Shown piece by piece: positions 21,882 to 32,466 of a stretch of 64,000 bases of DNA. A model generated the notes under the pieces. That model saw nothing but the letters and a program-made list of their open reading frames with translations, ran no database searches and had not been told where the DNA came from. Origin of the DNA: Perkinsus chesapeaki (lineage: Eukaryota > Perkinsozoa > Perkinsida > Perkinsidae). The stretch is from the NCBI GenBank assembly GCA_013115145.1, contig JAAPAO010000010.1, forward strand, positions 1-64,000. The letters are read 5' to 3'. Each line of letters starts with the position of its first letter. Positions within the stretch are counted from its first letter, which is position 1. The position numbers were made by a program, and so were the translations under genes.

Positions 21882-23006
21882 CTAGGCCTCAACAAGGGGC
21901 TCCTCGGCGGAGGCCTCCCTCTGCAATTGTTGTGAATCTTCAGTGTAATAGTGGACGAACATTTGAGTGACAAAAGTGTGTTGAACTCGCCATTCTGTTA
22001 TATATATCTGACTAGCGTTACTATTAACCACCACAGAGCAGACACTCTTGGCGGCCTCGGGCAGATCGATACAGCATAAATCTTCATTCCTGTCCAAGTC
22101 TATTATCCTAACACCACACGGCTTACTGCAACCTACTACTGCCAAATTGGCTGTGGGGTGATCAAGGAATCGACATCGAGCTGCATATGGGACATCTATT
22201 ATCTTAGGAGAGCTCTCCCCTTCGATCATCCAATGTATACAGTCATTACTATCATTACTGCAACTTAGTATCTCATACCGGCCATGCCGATTACGGACGT
22301 CGAAGGCGCTGATAGGCCAGTCAGCGTCGAAGGCATAGACCTGTTTGCAAGCCCCTCCGGTCGCTGGAAGCCCCCAAAGCTGGCCATGCGAGTGGTCATA
22401 GAGGTAGAGCATTCCGTTGTAGTAGCGAATGTAATCGATGCGACAGTCCGGGTTTAAAATGGCGAGATCAGTTGGAACCTCCACTGGCGTCGCCTCGGCG
22501 CCCGCTCCAGCGGTCATTCGATAAACCCTATTTTTGCAGAGGAAGTAGATGTTATCCTGCCCATCAGTTACCATGTCTTCGAGGTCACCATCGGACTTAG
22601 TGTACGCAGCTTCGAGGCATAAAGGTGTTTTGCTGCAGTTGAGGGTTGCCACTTCACTGTGACCCTCGCCGTCACCATCGGCCACACGATGGAGCATGGC
22701 TACATTAGAGTTGCCGCCAACTATGCCACCGAGAATGGTGAGACCTGTCTCCACTCGCTGGGCAACGCTTATTCGGCAAGGTCGACGGGAACCCAGAAAC
22801 TTCCAGACGCGCCGTTTGAGCTCGTTCATGGAGACATCCTCTTTATTGAAGGCTCGGTCTATCGAGGCAAGGTCCAGGAAGATACCAAGTTGTGATGCGA
22901 GAAAGGAGCGGTATGAGCTGTTAGAGGCAAGAACGCTCGAGGGAATCTTGAGGTCGGTTTGCGGCCCCGTGGCAGATGGTATTGGTAAAGAGGGCGAAGA
23001 TCCCAT
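21882..23006 (-). CDS. Hypothetical protein, possible beta-propeller
   Basis: A single open frame of 374 codons starting at ATG 23006. The N-terminus is Ser/Pro-rich without an evident signal peptide. The middle and C-terminal parts show repeating short strand-like blocks of the kind found in propellers (DLEDMVTDGQDNIYFLCKNR, YIRYYNGMLYLYDHSHGQLW, GRYEILSCSND, ANLAVVGCSKPCGVRIIDLD, SQIYITEWRV). There is no WD or Kelch signature I can name. A 5' exon cannot be excluded. The neighbour downstream (helical protein) and upstream are on the same strand, each with its own start. Confidence 0.6.
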   Translation of the reverse strand: MGSSPSLPIPSATGPQTDLKIPSSVLASNSSYRSFLASQLGIFLDLASIDRAFNKEDVSMNELKRRVWKFLGSRRPCRISVAQRVETGLTILGGIVGGNSNVAMLHRVADGDGEGHSEVATLNCSKTPLCLEAAYTKSDGDLEDMVTDGQDNIYFLCKNRVYRMTAGAGAEATPVEVPTDLAILNPDCRIDYIRYYNGMLYLYDHSHGQLWGLPATGGACKQVYAFDADWPISAFDVRNRHGRYEILSCSNDSNDCIHWMIEGESSPKIIDVPYAARCRFLDHPTANLAVVGCSKPCGVRIIDLDRNEDLCCIDLPEAAKSVCSVVVNSNASQIYITEWRVQHTFVTQMFVHYYTEDSQQLQREASAEEPLVEA

Positions 23007-23198
23007 TGAAAAAGTGCAACTGTTATGGTATCACCACTGAACGCAAGAGCACGGCGAACTTTCTGATAATGGAGAAATAATCATACCGCAATCCTCCTGA
23101 GCGGCTAATAATGAAACTCGCAAAACTACAGGTATGTTAAAAAAGTACAGAAATAGGGCAACGATGGCGATGATGATACAGTGAATTAGAAACCACGA

Positions 23199-24234
23199 TC
23201 AGCATTGAGGAATGATGGGGGCGAGAGGAAGGAGTACACGTTTGAGCCGGGGCTGCGGCGGACCTGAGTTGAGACAAGGCTCCAAACACGTGGGCAGCTG
23301 CTCGAGTAGTACGAGGCTTCGACTTCGCAGTCTGGCCGGCAGCTCCGAGCGTATTATATCGGTAATATCACCAACGATTTGCATGTTGAGATTAAAGTAG
23401 CTATGTCGAAGAGAATGTACCTGAAAGAGAGATAGGGAGTGGGAAAGGGTGAGCGGCGAGGTGGCACGTTTTGGTCCATATCGGTGCAGTCTATGACGTC
23501 AATCCTATCACATAGTGGCCCACGTCTTCGGGATACTCGACCAGTTGTGCCTGTTATGAATATTCGTGAACCAGAAAACTGAGAACCATCTTACCAGATA
23601 TAGTCATCGACACCCCACTGACGTCATCGCTGACAAGTCGGCTACATTCGTCGTTCGCAGGGCAGGGCATCTGATGGAAACAATAACACCTTAGCGAGTA
23701 TAGGGCAGCAGAATAAGAAATCTGTAAAGAAGCGGTCTCTAGAAATGGACCTTCGACTCACCCGGACGTCATCAGTATGGCGACCAAGACTTTTGGTTCG
23801 GTTGAAGGTCTCGGCCCAGAACAGGGCACCATCGTTACGATCGGCATACACAGTTGTACGGGCTACATACCTAGGGAGGGAATGGTGCTCGGCGAGGACT
23901 GGTCGAGACGGCGGTACCGCTCTAACAAGGGCACATCGGTGGTCTTGAAGGCTTCCAGATCGTAGTCAGGGTTCATTAGGCAGACGTTACGGATATTAAT
24001 GAGACGACGATCTCCTGCTTCAATGCAGCTCAGGTCGTCATCGCTTCTGCCGCAGTTGGACATCTTCATGGGGCGTGGAGCGTCGATGAAAGGCTCCAAA
24101 GGTATGGCCGGGGAGGAGGCCCTCCGGAAAGTCTAGAAATACCGATGATGACAGTAATACACAAATCTTACTTCATCTAGGTAACCGTCACGAATCAAAT
24201 CATGAAAGGCACTGAACCATAGCCTAGCACCCAT
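23199..24234 (-). CDS. Hypothetical multi-exon protein, frame problem between exons 2 and 3
   Basis: Exon 1 (24172-24234) encodes MGARLWFSAFHDLIRDGYLDE. A 39-bp intron leads to exon 2 (to about 23871; DDDLSCIEAGDRRL, CLMNPDYDLEAFKT). The next block (NDGALFWAETFNRTKSLGRH) lies in another frame and is separated from exon 2 only by GTATGTAG at 23863-23870. Then follow GTGAGT...CAG, an exon with CPANDECSRLVSDDVSGV, another GT-AG intron, TTGRVSRRRGPLCDRIDVID, and a last exon ending PLAPIIPQC with stop at 23199. No family was recognised. The frame problem could be an assembly error, a longer alternative intron that removes part of the protein, or a broken gene. Confidence 0.5.
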
Positions 24235-24769
24235 CGAATGAGTTAATATCTGAACATCAGGGGGGCCAACATCATCATCATCCGACACAGTGCTATATTA
24301 TTGGTGCCTATTAGTGCATAGTGCAACATTAGTAGTAAAGCTATACAGTGGAAGCGAGGGGTATACTAGTGTATGGAATGCACTGAAGACCGGTCAATGA
24401 GAGCGAGGGAAAGTCGTCCAAGCACCCTCGTCTGCTAGAAGACTGCTAAGTAGACCCCTAGACGGTCGTCTTGTACAGCACTAGATGCCAAGCGCTAATG
24501 GTAGACCAGCTGTAGAGGTTCGTTCAATGACCATATCATTCTGGTTCAACTTATAAGTTTTAAGAGCCGTACATGAATCCTCGTAACCCCACACTCCCCA
24601 AGTCGCCTTATCAGCTTAGCACAGTCTTCGCCATATATCGGAACCTAATTGAACAATGGCAATGTTATACAACGGAGGGCACGTACCGCGGCCTTTGCCT
24701 GGAAGTACATGAGTGCTTGACCTGTGGACTGGGAGAACACTATTGGTAAAATATTGCTGACAGAAAAAA
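24235..24769. other. Intergenic, no supported gene
   Basis: No ORF or motif of note. It contains a short direct repeat of tagtgcatagtgcaac-type sequence near 24310 but nothing that forms an array. Confidence 0.35.
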
Positions 24770-24841
24770 CACGTATCGGGGATCGAACCGAGGACCCTTC
24801 GTGTAGGAGACGCGAAGCCTTGCCGCTACACCACTTACGCA
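24770..24841 (-). tRNA. tRNA-like gene, anticodon uncertain
   Basis: On the minus strand this 72-nt segment has the right length for a tRNA, an internal A box (TGGTGTAGCGG), a B box (GGTTCGATCCC) and a run of six T directly after the 3' end, the usual RNA polymerase III stop. The ends pair (TGCGTA with TACGTG, two wobble pairs). An anticodon arm forms around TCTCCTA, but one stem pair is mismatched and the T stem is imperfect, so it could be a degenerate copy. Depending on loop register the anticodon would read CCT (Arg) or TCC (Gly); I cannot decide. Confidence 0.4.
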
Positions 24842-24961
24842 GGTATTCTTCCCAACGCTAATAGCTGTCCTAGTTTACACAATGCAAACTCTGTGCTGCA
24901 GTTATACCCATGCATGAAGATCAATGCCTCGCCACGATCCGCCGTTACTTGGGTTCTAAAT

Positions 24962-25013
24962 AAAAATACCGCTCCCCGGGATCGAACCCGAGTGAGTCGC
25001 TTCCTCACGGTAT
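24962..25013 (-). repeat. tRNA-like remnant (T arm and acceptor ends, no A box)
   Basis: On the minus strand GATACCG pairs with CGGTATT as a 7-bp stem, enclosing a GTGAG/CTCAC hairpin with a 7-nt loop and a good T arm (TCGGG TTCGATC CCGGG). A T run follows. The whole is about 50 nt and lacks a D arm, so it is a truncated tRNA or a tRNA-derived element. Confidence 0.35.
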
Positions 25014-25174
25014 CCTCATATAATCCTCCTTCCTAAGGTATATCCTATTGCCCAATGCATGATACTCTATCGACCCTCTCACACATCCTTCACATTCACC
25101 ATTGGCATCTCGAGGACCCTGTGTTAGGACTTCCAGCTCGTCATCGTTAACTGAATGCAAATACCTTCCAAGCA

Positions 25175-26091
25175 TCAGCCGCCCAGGCCCTGGGCCCCAG
25201 GATGACTACCTATAGTGAAATCCAGATCCAGATTCATCTCATCTTGAGCTTGAGCTGCATACTGTCTATGAGCTGTACTGCTAACGTCATCATCATCCAG
25301 ACTTTGTTGATCTGAACAGAAGAATTCATTAGGCGATTCATCCAGCGTCATGGGCATGTGCTCCACGAGACCCAAGAGATCATAAAGTAGAATTATAATT
25401 ATCACATGTCAAACTACTACATGGTAGGATGTTAGAGTCAGATTCTGAGCCGTCAATTAATGCTGCCCCTTCTCCTATTGTCCTTACTACTTTATTCAAT
25501 TACACAAGTACTACATATTATAATGAAGGATATACGAGGAGGACTGCCTCACTGCTGCTCAAGGGGTGGATGAGCGGAGTATGGGGAATTAACCGGAAGA
25601 ATAATAAACTCGGAAATCGCTACACTCAGCGAGATTTCTATCCGTCCTATATAGCAAACGGAATCGAATACATCCCCTCTGAGCATTCCTCGATGTTCTT
25701 CTATGACACCTTATAGCCCATATTACCATCATCTGACGCCATTATCTTTGCCGGTGCCCTCGACGCCCGAACTTCTGCGATAGCCTGAATGCCAACCAGT
25801 TAATGCTGATACAAGGGAAGGATACTCCTACGCCCGAAAGGCTTTCAAATAGAATATGTTCGCCGGTAGTAGGAAGATGTTCGAAGAACCCACCACCAGT
25901 AGAGGCCTCAACACCACATGCTCCATACCTAAGCAGCAATACAATGTAATGGAGGATCGTGTACCATTTTACACGAGCAAATGCGTCGAATCGGCGTCTC
26001 TTGGGAAGTACGGAGGATTTCAGGGCAATAAGACTACTACGATGGGATACTCCTTTGCCTTATATTCTTTAACTAAACCTGTCTCTTCCTC
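25175..26091 (-). CDS. Uncertain coding exons of a possible secreted protein
   Basis: Two minus-strand open blocks look coding. 25742-26060 reads through a hydrophobic stretch (YTILHYIVLLLRYGACG) into ASTGGGFFEHLPTTGEHILF, as expected for a signal peptide and the start of a mature secreted protein, but lacks an in-frame ATG. 25175-25405 encodes an acidic tail (QQSLDDDDVSSTAHRQ, EMNLDLDFTIG) ending at 25175. They may be first and last exons of one gene with a long AT-rich intron between. A plus-strand ORF at 25429-25716 overlaps the gap and is less convincing. Borders are unresolved. Confidence 0.3.
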
Positions 26092-26655
26092 CTAGCCTCC
26101 CCAGTAATACCTTATCCCCTGCTCCGATCTCTGTGGTATGCAATACTTCTGATCTAATGCCTCCATCCGTGATGTACAATATGCTACGTGCTGGGATGAG
26201 AACGTAGCACCACTTCCTTGAAAGTAACAATGTAATACACTCATTATTTTCACGTCATCATCACTTACCGCGCTCTCGTGACGTGAAGGGCCCCACAGGC
26301 AGCCCATGCCGCCATCGGCCGAACAGACACTCTCCATGATAGGAATCATCCGACCACACACCATACCCGTGCGGATATCCGTCTCTACAAGATTGGCATT
26401 ACCGCGCGCCACAAAATTCAAGTCCAACCTGTCCACTGTGCCACTATATGTGAAGGTGAAGCGTCGACCAAAGATTCCACTCGGTCTGTAGGAGAACTTC
26501 ACCGAATCTTTATGAGGAGAATCAACCTGTCTAAATCTGAACCAGAGCTTCGCGCCCTGCGGCCAGAGCTCCAGCTTGGAGACCTGAGGGATGAAGTGTA
26601 AGCTCGAGGACGTGTCGTTGGTACTATAAAAGGGTAAAGCCAATGTGTTATCACA
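26092..26655 (-). CDS. Hypothetical Cys-containing protein
   Basis: A long open block (183 codons from its first start-like codon, ending at 26092) with cysteines near both ends (CGLCDNT just upstream of the first start-like codon, GMVCGRM, SVCSADGGMGCLWG, LHCYFQ, AYCTSR). The upstream minus-strand DNA (26655-26750) has a hydrophobic stretch LVLLRSAVFLLFVYHF followed by TTTTCAG, consistent with a signal-peptide exon, but no in-frame ATG was identified. It has the look of a lineage-specific secreted protein; no family was recognised. Confidence 0.45.
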   Translation of the reverse strand, partial: CDNTLALPFYSTNDTSSSLHFIPQVSKLELWPQGAKLWFRFRQVDSPHKDSVKFSYRPSGIFGRRFTFTYSGTVDRLDLNFVARGNANLVETDIRTGMVCGRMIPIMESVCSADGGMGCLWGPSRHESAVSDDDVKIMSVLHCYFQGSGATFSSQHVAYCTSRMEALDQKYCIPQRSEQGIRYYWGG

Positions 26656-27386
26656 TAGGCCACAAATACGATGAATTCAAGCGTTAGAAACCAACCTGAA
26701 AATGATAAACAAATAACAGAAATACAGCGGAGCGAAGCAGCACCAACCAATCACTGTAGTTTCCCCAGATGTTAGGTCCGAGAACAGACTTGGCCGTTTT
26801 GCCTCGTAATCGAATACCCAGAGATACCTAAGATACCACACCAAGTCCAGCGTTGGGTCTAACGTTATCTAAGTATTACCACATCATTGCCAGATATAAT
26901 ATGGCTAATGCTAGCTTCCCTGTTACATGTTCAGGAGTTTGCCAACAAGAGTATATAGTAGCACCACATACCACTGTTGTTGCTATTATTAGTATAGCTA
27001 ATACCCACGGGGAGTGTATCACATCAGATGCCTGAGCTTAATATATTTTAAATTATTCATTGGTTACTAGATAATCAAACTATTATAGATTACAGGGCTC
27101 AGTGATAAGGTATCTCTTAACCTTTATCAAATGACATCTCAATAGCAAGTACATTCCTCAGCCCTTAGATATCAAAGTTAAGCGGAATCCTGCCAATTTC
27201 CTTGATTTTTTCTCCTGGGCCACCTCACACAACGGTGAGAATCTTAGACGGTTAAAGTGAATGTCCATAACTATTGAACCACCCCAAGCCCTTATTACAT
27301 CCCTATCATCACTCGTGCTCGACATGAAAGCCAGCTGTGTTAGTATAAATAATATAACCAGGAACACCACGGTAACTTTGACCGCT

Positions 27387-27942
27387 TTACCCCCTCTGCC
27401 TCGAGCCCTGGCTCTTCCCCCCAGAACCTGCTCCATGCCTTCTTATTGCCTCAATATCCACCGCCCTTACCCTCTGGAGCCGCCTCTTTTCCATAGCAAA
27501 GAAAGACTTCATCAATGCCTTCTCGTTCAACGGCGCACTAACGGCATAAATGGTTAAAAAGTAACTTGTCTTTGTAAAACCTACTTCCTATTATAGAGTG
27601 CAGTGAAGCTCCGGGACATGGTATTAACGCCTCCACTAAGAGTCTCTGGCACCACCAGTACCACCACAGTCATTCCATTATTATTACTTCTATATACATG
27701 AAGCCTTCCTGCGCCGTTATCTCTCCCTTGGTTACTTATATCAGTTTCGGGCGTATTAATAATATTATTCCTACTATTATCATCCTCTATTGTAACCTTC
27801 GGGGACCTCACAGTAACTGCACACAGGACAATGATACCGCGGAGTCGACAAGGCGATTACCTGGGCCACGGACCTCTGTTGGGCTTGTCGCTGATGGAAT
27901 TAAGTCGGGTTCAGCTACTCTTGTCAAAGCACTGCTGCTCAT
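27387..27942 (-). CDS. Hypothetical three-exon protein
   Basis: Exons 27861-27942, 27585-27816 and 27387-27537 join with GT-AG introns to exactly 155 codons. The protein begins MSSSALTRVAEPDLIPSATS, has a hydrophilic middle, a hydrophobic strand NGMTVVVLVVPETLSGGV, then LYNRNAPLNEKALMKSF and a very basic end. No family was recognised. In a different frame the end of exon 3 overlaps an ORF (27158-27436) with one clear membrane helix (VKVTVVFLVILFILTQLAFM); a further intron in exon 3 could switch into that frame and make a membrane protein instead. Confidence 0.45.
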
Positions 27943-28698
27943 ATAACTACTGTTGACGCTGGATGGGGTGTAGTAAATTGGTAGGAAAGTTCTGGTGTAA
28001 ATTTTAGGAGTTACGACGACTAAACCACCACTTGGTGTTGTTGATGATGATGACGGTGGAGAGGCTCTGGTTCTGTTACTTCTATTAGTTCTTCTTCTTT
28101 TGTTATTATCCTATTAAATGACACAATTTAATTGTCCCTATGTCTCTCAGTAGTACAGTTAAGTTATTGGCAACTGTAGCAGGCTGTAGAAGTGGTACAC
28201 GAAGAGGGGCCAATAAAGTTGACAATTGGTATAATTAAACAAAAGGCCTGCGCCAATAAAAGTGCTTCAATCATTAAAAAATAATAATAATTTCGCGAAA
28301 GTCTAGCGGAGCGACGCACGAGACGTAATGCTCATGAATATTCTCGCTCGCCCGATAATGTATTCGAGCTTCCTCCCTTCCCTTGACGTGTTGCTTCTTC
28401 AAGGGTATCGGAATGTGGAGGGTCGATACTTGCTGCCCATACCTTCATTCGATCTGGGGAAGATCGAGTAAGCGTCAAGCATTTTACCGCTGGAGTGAAT
28501 CACTTGCTGAAAGTTGTTAACGACGCAAGGCCCTCGGCAATACCTCGGTCTTTCAAGCAGTCCCCGGCGTCTCGTTTTCAGGGCTCATACTTTCCTCGTT
28601 TGCACAGGGCCTTACGAAGCAGCCTTTGCTCCTCCACAGGTCTATAGGTCAATCTTGTCTTTGTTCAGAGTTGCTAAACTGTATTTATAACTCCTAAC
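27943..28698. other. Intergenic, AT-rich and low-complexity
   Basis: Contains GTT/GAT and TTC-type low-complexity runs (28035-28115) and an AT-rich block near 28270. No gene was supported. It lies between divergent genes, so both promoters should be here. Confidence 0.4.
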
Positions 28699-29483
28699 AT
28701 GCTGAAATCAACAATGGTCTTCGCTTTGGCACCGTGGCTGGATGCTTTGACCCTTGGTGGTAACGCCCCCAAAGTAAGTTACGCTGGACCATATCAACTC
28801 TATTCTCATATTAGGTATTCACTGATAACATCCCAGAGTCCCTTAACTCCTGCTACGCCTTCAGCAAGGCTTCCCAAACATGGGCCTGGTTCAAGGCTCT
28901 CGATGACGACAGCGGCAAGAACTCTCGCGACGTATTCGTCTCCTCTCTTATGTGTCTAACCCCTGACCGTGAAGGCAAAGACGTTATGGAGGTTCCGGCA
29001 AGCTCGCTGAAGTAGGCGTCAATTCCGACCTAAGTCGAGCGCGTAGTGCTTCCTGTTGTGTTCCTCAGGCAGCTGAGTAGGAACGGCGCCTTCGGTCCAG
29101 CTTATAAGAGCTACAAGCCGAAGAAGGGCGGCAGGAAGGTTAACGGAATGCCGTATCCTTCGGCTAGTAACAAGAACTGTGCTCTGTGGGTGTATCGTCT
29201 CGCCAAGTATTACCGCGATGTTGGTATCATTGATGACGTTGCTGAAGATATGAAGAGGAGAAACTATGACAAGAAGATTGTTAAGGATGCCACGGCCAAG
29301 TTCATAGAAGCGCTTTGTCAAGTTCAAAGGAACGGTATTCTCAAGGAGTCCGGCTTACCGAAAATTGGTGGCAAAGGAGGAGAGGCTGGCGATGCGACAC
29401 AAGTAAATGCGAAGTTGGCTGTTACGGGGGACAACGACGAGGAGGAAGAAGCAAATGCCGGCGAAGGTGAGGAAGAAGAATAA
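28699..29483 (+). CDS. Hypothetical protein with acidic tail, three exons
   Basis: Exons 28699-28773, 28815-29011 and 29069-29483 sum to 229 codons; introns are 41 and 57 bp with canonical ends. The first 20 residues (MLKSTMVFALAPWLDALTLG) could be a weak signal peptide. The body has CYAFSKASQTWAWFKALDDD, a basic YKSYKPKKGGRKVNG stretch, and a helix ALWVYRLAKYYRDVGIIDDV. The C-terminus is strongly acidic (DNDEEEEANAGEGEEEE). No family was recognised. The gene model is well supported by the frame, the function not at all. Confidence 0.65.
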
Positions 29484-30362
29484 ACAAGTGAAGATACCGC
29501 GGATGATATCTACAAGCCTTATAACTTAAAAACATAACTTATAGATTTAATGTGATTAGCATGATTGATGTTCATGTCTGATGGAATTACGTTGGACATT
29601 CAGTGCAACATGGCTTAGTGTACGAGTCATCTTAACTCACTCACGTGAAGGCTAATCTCGAATCAGAGGGCATGATGCCAATGCCTTGCCTTCATTCATT
29701 TCACCGGGAAGCACACCAAGTTCAGGCTGTATTCGGGCTCGCAAATCCTTCGAAAGGTGTAGCCTAACGACGCGCTTTGCCAAGTTCTAAAGGAGTCTAG
29801 TGAGCACTGCAGGTGTTCGCGTTGAATGATTTCATCTTGTTTTGGCGTTATCATTCTAGCACAACCACTCATAGCTGCAACAACCTGGCACGGCTTTTAG
29901 TACGGGGCACAGAAGCAAGTTCTAAAATCTACCCATGTCCTCGGGCTTTGGTGCAGATCATACCGCGACTGGTGAATCTGTCCATGTTGAGCCATATAGA
30001 TTATGATCTATCATAGCCGTACCGATGGCACCGCTCCCTCTTGATAAATGCAGTGAAGGTTTATGAGTGACTTGCCAATTCTGCGAGATGGTCAACCAAG
30101 TTTGGAAGTGTGGAAGTGAGATTCTTTGTAAACAGCGACTAGATGGTCAACATGTATGGTGTGTGTGCCAATTATAGAATACAGTGTATTGAAACATAAC
30201 ACAAACACAGTCTTTGTGCTCCGGAATGCGCTTAGCGGTAAAAATAAAAACGAGATTTTTGCACGGAGAAGACATGTACCTTCCCTGCAAATGAAAATGA
30301 AGTGGTAAAAACCGGAGACTCTTTGAAGATACTATCAGTAATGATTAGAATAAAAATAGTCT
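29484..30362. other. Intergenic between convergent genes
   Basis: 3' flanks of the acidic-tail gene and the subtilisin gene; only short unsupported ORFs. Confidence 0.4.
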
Positions 30363-31718
30363 CTACTCCAGAGGAGGGAATTCATCTTGCATGTTAGCTC
30401 TTAAACTCCTTGCGCCTCTCCTGAACATCGGGTATCTTGTTGCCATCAATACGACATTATATGGGCTTAGTGCTCCGGCGCCGGCCTTCAACGGTCGGCC
30501 AGGAGTGGTGAAACGGTGTGCGTAGTGCGTAATCATACGCTTCACGTAGTGAGGCTTCACGTCCATCGATAACAGTAGTGCGGCCGTACCAGCTACCAAC
30601 GGTGTAGCCCATGAAGTGCCATAAGAGTATTCAGTGCTACCAGAAGTAGGTATACCAGAATATACATATGTTCCAGGGGCGGCAATATCAACACGATCAC
30701 CGTAGTTGCTCCAGGAAGCAACAGTGTAGTCATCCGTATCTTCGAGGGCGGCAACACACATAAAATTACTTCCACCAAGTGCACAAGGATAGAAGTCGTC
30801 AGCCAGTTTCCCCAGGTTGCCAGCTGGGGCCACAACAATGATACCATTCCGGTCCGCCTCTCGAAAAGCAGGGGCAAGAATACTTCGTGTGAAATGACTT
30901 CGATCCTTGCCACCGAATCCAATGGAGATAACATCAGCTCCGATATCGATAGCCGCATTGATAGACTCGGCCATAGCCGAATAACTACCATATCCCGAGG
31001 CGTTGTTGCCAACGAATGATGCAAATCTTACGTTGGGCGACATACCAGTCATATCTATAGAGTTGTTACGGGTAGCACCTATTAGTCGAGCAGTGACGGT
31101 ACCATGAGGGTTACGGGCATCCAGAACTGATGAATCATTGAGGAAGTTCCAACCACCGTAGTAGTAGCCACCACTTTTCTTGCGGAATATTCCTCGAGTC
31201 TGAGCCAGATCCGGATCGGTGAAGTTGATCCCGCTGTCGAGCACCGCAACGGTTACCATCCGGCGGACATACGGAGCGGCAAGCTTCCAGACTTCCCCCA
31301 TTCGCATGCGTATAAGCTGATGCTGCTTGTGGGCATTGGGGTCGTTTACGTGGAGATCAGAATCTAGAGCAGTCTGCTTGTCGAGTAAGTTCTTGGAGCA
31401 TACAATTTCCATTAAATCCAACTTAGCAGCTGTCTCATTTAGGAAGGTACATAGATCATCCGAGCTCACTGTGGTGTTGGATGTGTCGACAATTTGAAGT
31501 TTGGCGTAGCTGAGGGTCTTGACGGAGGCGTTACGAAGGAAGGCTTCAATCTTCTGGTCGGCTTCGAAGCCAGCGTCGGTCAAGCGCTTAGGGACTTCGC
31601 AAACGTCGATGAGGGTATCTTCGCTGGTGATCGACAAGATAGTCTTGCTGTCGTAAACTTCGGGCTGGCCCTGAGCCGCAGTATGTAGAGTTAGGGGCAG
31701 GAACGATAAGAACCTCAT
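30363..31718 (-). CDS. Secreted subtilisin-like serine protease (S8)
   Basis: The frame is open from 31763, but ATG 31718 is preferred. It gives the signal peptide MRFLSFLPLTLHTAAQG, and TTTTTCTTCAG, a splice-acceptor-like signal, lies between the two ATGs. A propeptide of about 120 residues follows, then the S8 catalytic domain. Counted from the upstream Met, the active-site residues are Asp176 (VAVLDSGINF), His220 (NPHGTVTARLIGA), the oxyanion Asn316 (VVAPAGNLG) and Ser384 (YGTSWATPLVAGTAALLL). All are intact, so an active secreted endopeptidase is predicted. Secreted subtilisins are a known Perkinsus trait and are abundant in its extracellular products, which is one reason for the organism assignment. 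No introns are needed. About 450 residues is typical for the family. Confidence 0.92.
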   Translation of the reverse strand: MRFLSFLPLTLHTAAQGQPEVYDSKTILSITSEDTLIDVCEVPKRLTDAGFEADQKIEAFLRNASVKTLSYAKLQIVDTSNTTVSSDDLCTFLNETAAKLDLMEIVCSKNLLDKQTALDSDLHVNDPNAHKQHQLIRMRMGEVWKLAAPYVRRMVTVAVLDSGINFTDPDLAQTRGIFRKKSGGYYYGGWNFLNDSSVLDARNPHGTVTARLIGATRNNSIDMTGMSPNVRFASFVGNNASGYGSYSAMAESINAAIDIGADVISIGFGGKDRSHFTRSILAPAFREADRNGIIVVAPAGNLGKLADDFYPCALGGSNFMCVAALEDTDDYTVASWSNYGDRVDIAAPGTYVYSGIPTSGSTEYSYGTSWATPLVAGTAALLLSMDVKPHYVKRMITHYAHRFTTPGRPLKAGAGALSPYNVVLMATRYPMFRRGARSLRANMQDEFPPLE

Positions 31719-31735
31719 GGCGAAATGGTGGAAGG
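31719..31735 (-). promoter_or_regulatory. Candidate trans-splice acceptor before the subtilisin start
   Basis: On the minus strand TTTTTCTTCAG ends a short distance before ATG 31718. The tract and CAG look like a 3' splice site with no matching donor close by. It would exclude the upstream ATG at 31763 from the mRNA. Confidence 0.4.
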
Positions 31736-32466
31736 GAAGGATTCCTGAAGAAAAATGCTTCATGTGGACAGCCTCGGCCGACTGGCAAACGACTCATTCC
31801 TCGAATGGTCGAGACGGGAGACTACTGAGGATGACGCCTCCGCGTCACCAGTGACGCTACACGTGTTCGCGTCACCCATGGTGAGATGGGTCTCTCTAAG
31901 GGACTATCAAAGCTCAACCGGACGATCGAATGCCTTATAAATAGCGCTACATCTCAAAGAGGAGTCGTGAGAGGGACTTTAAAAACGGTTATGAAGACTC
32001 TACAGTATCGCGCTGTACTTAGGAGACGCTCCACCGAAGAGCAGTCTCCATCGAGGGAGCGTCCTTGTCGGTTGCAACGCAATAACGTATTGCTCTACCG
32101 GTGTTGCTGATGCTTTGTTGTGCGCTCGGGGGCATAACGCTTCCGAGTTCATCATGATTTGTTCAACTCACTGAGTTGAACTCAGCTCAAGTGCTGATGA
32201 GCTGAGGCGCCGCCCAGAACACCAGGAAACACTCCCTTCAAGTGAGAACTCGAGTGATTGACAATAAAGCGTCGCGCGAGGGATGAAACGGTTCAAATGA
32301 GCAATCGTATAGACACACTGGTAAGCAAAATAGCATAGAGTATCAGAGAGCTCTTGGCACAAATCGACCAGTCTTCTCATTGTTCTTTATGATCTCCATA
32401 TCTATGGTACCACGAATGAATCTGAAAAGATCATCCAGTAAATATTTTACTGAACCAAACCGCCGC
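31736..32466. other. Intergenic, no supported gene
   Basis: Upstream region of the subtilisin and 3' flank of the UBR gene. A short imperfect palindrome around gttcaactcactgagttgaactc lies at 32160-32184; nothing else was noted. Confidence 0.4.

Noticed and set aside
32160..32184. Palindrome near gttcaactcactgagttgaactc
   Set aside because: Short, imperfect and isolated in intergenic DNA; could be chance.
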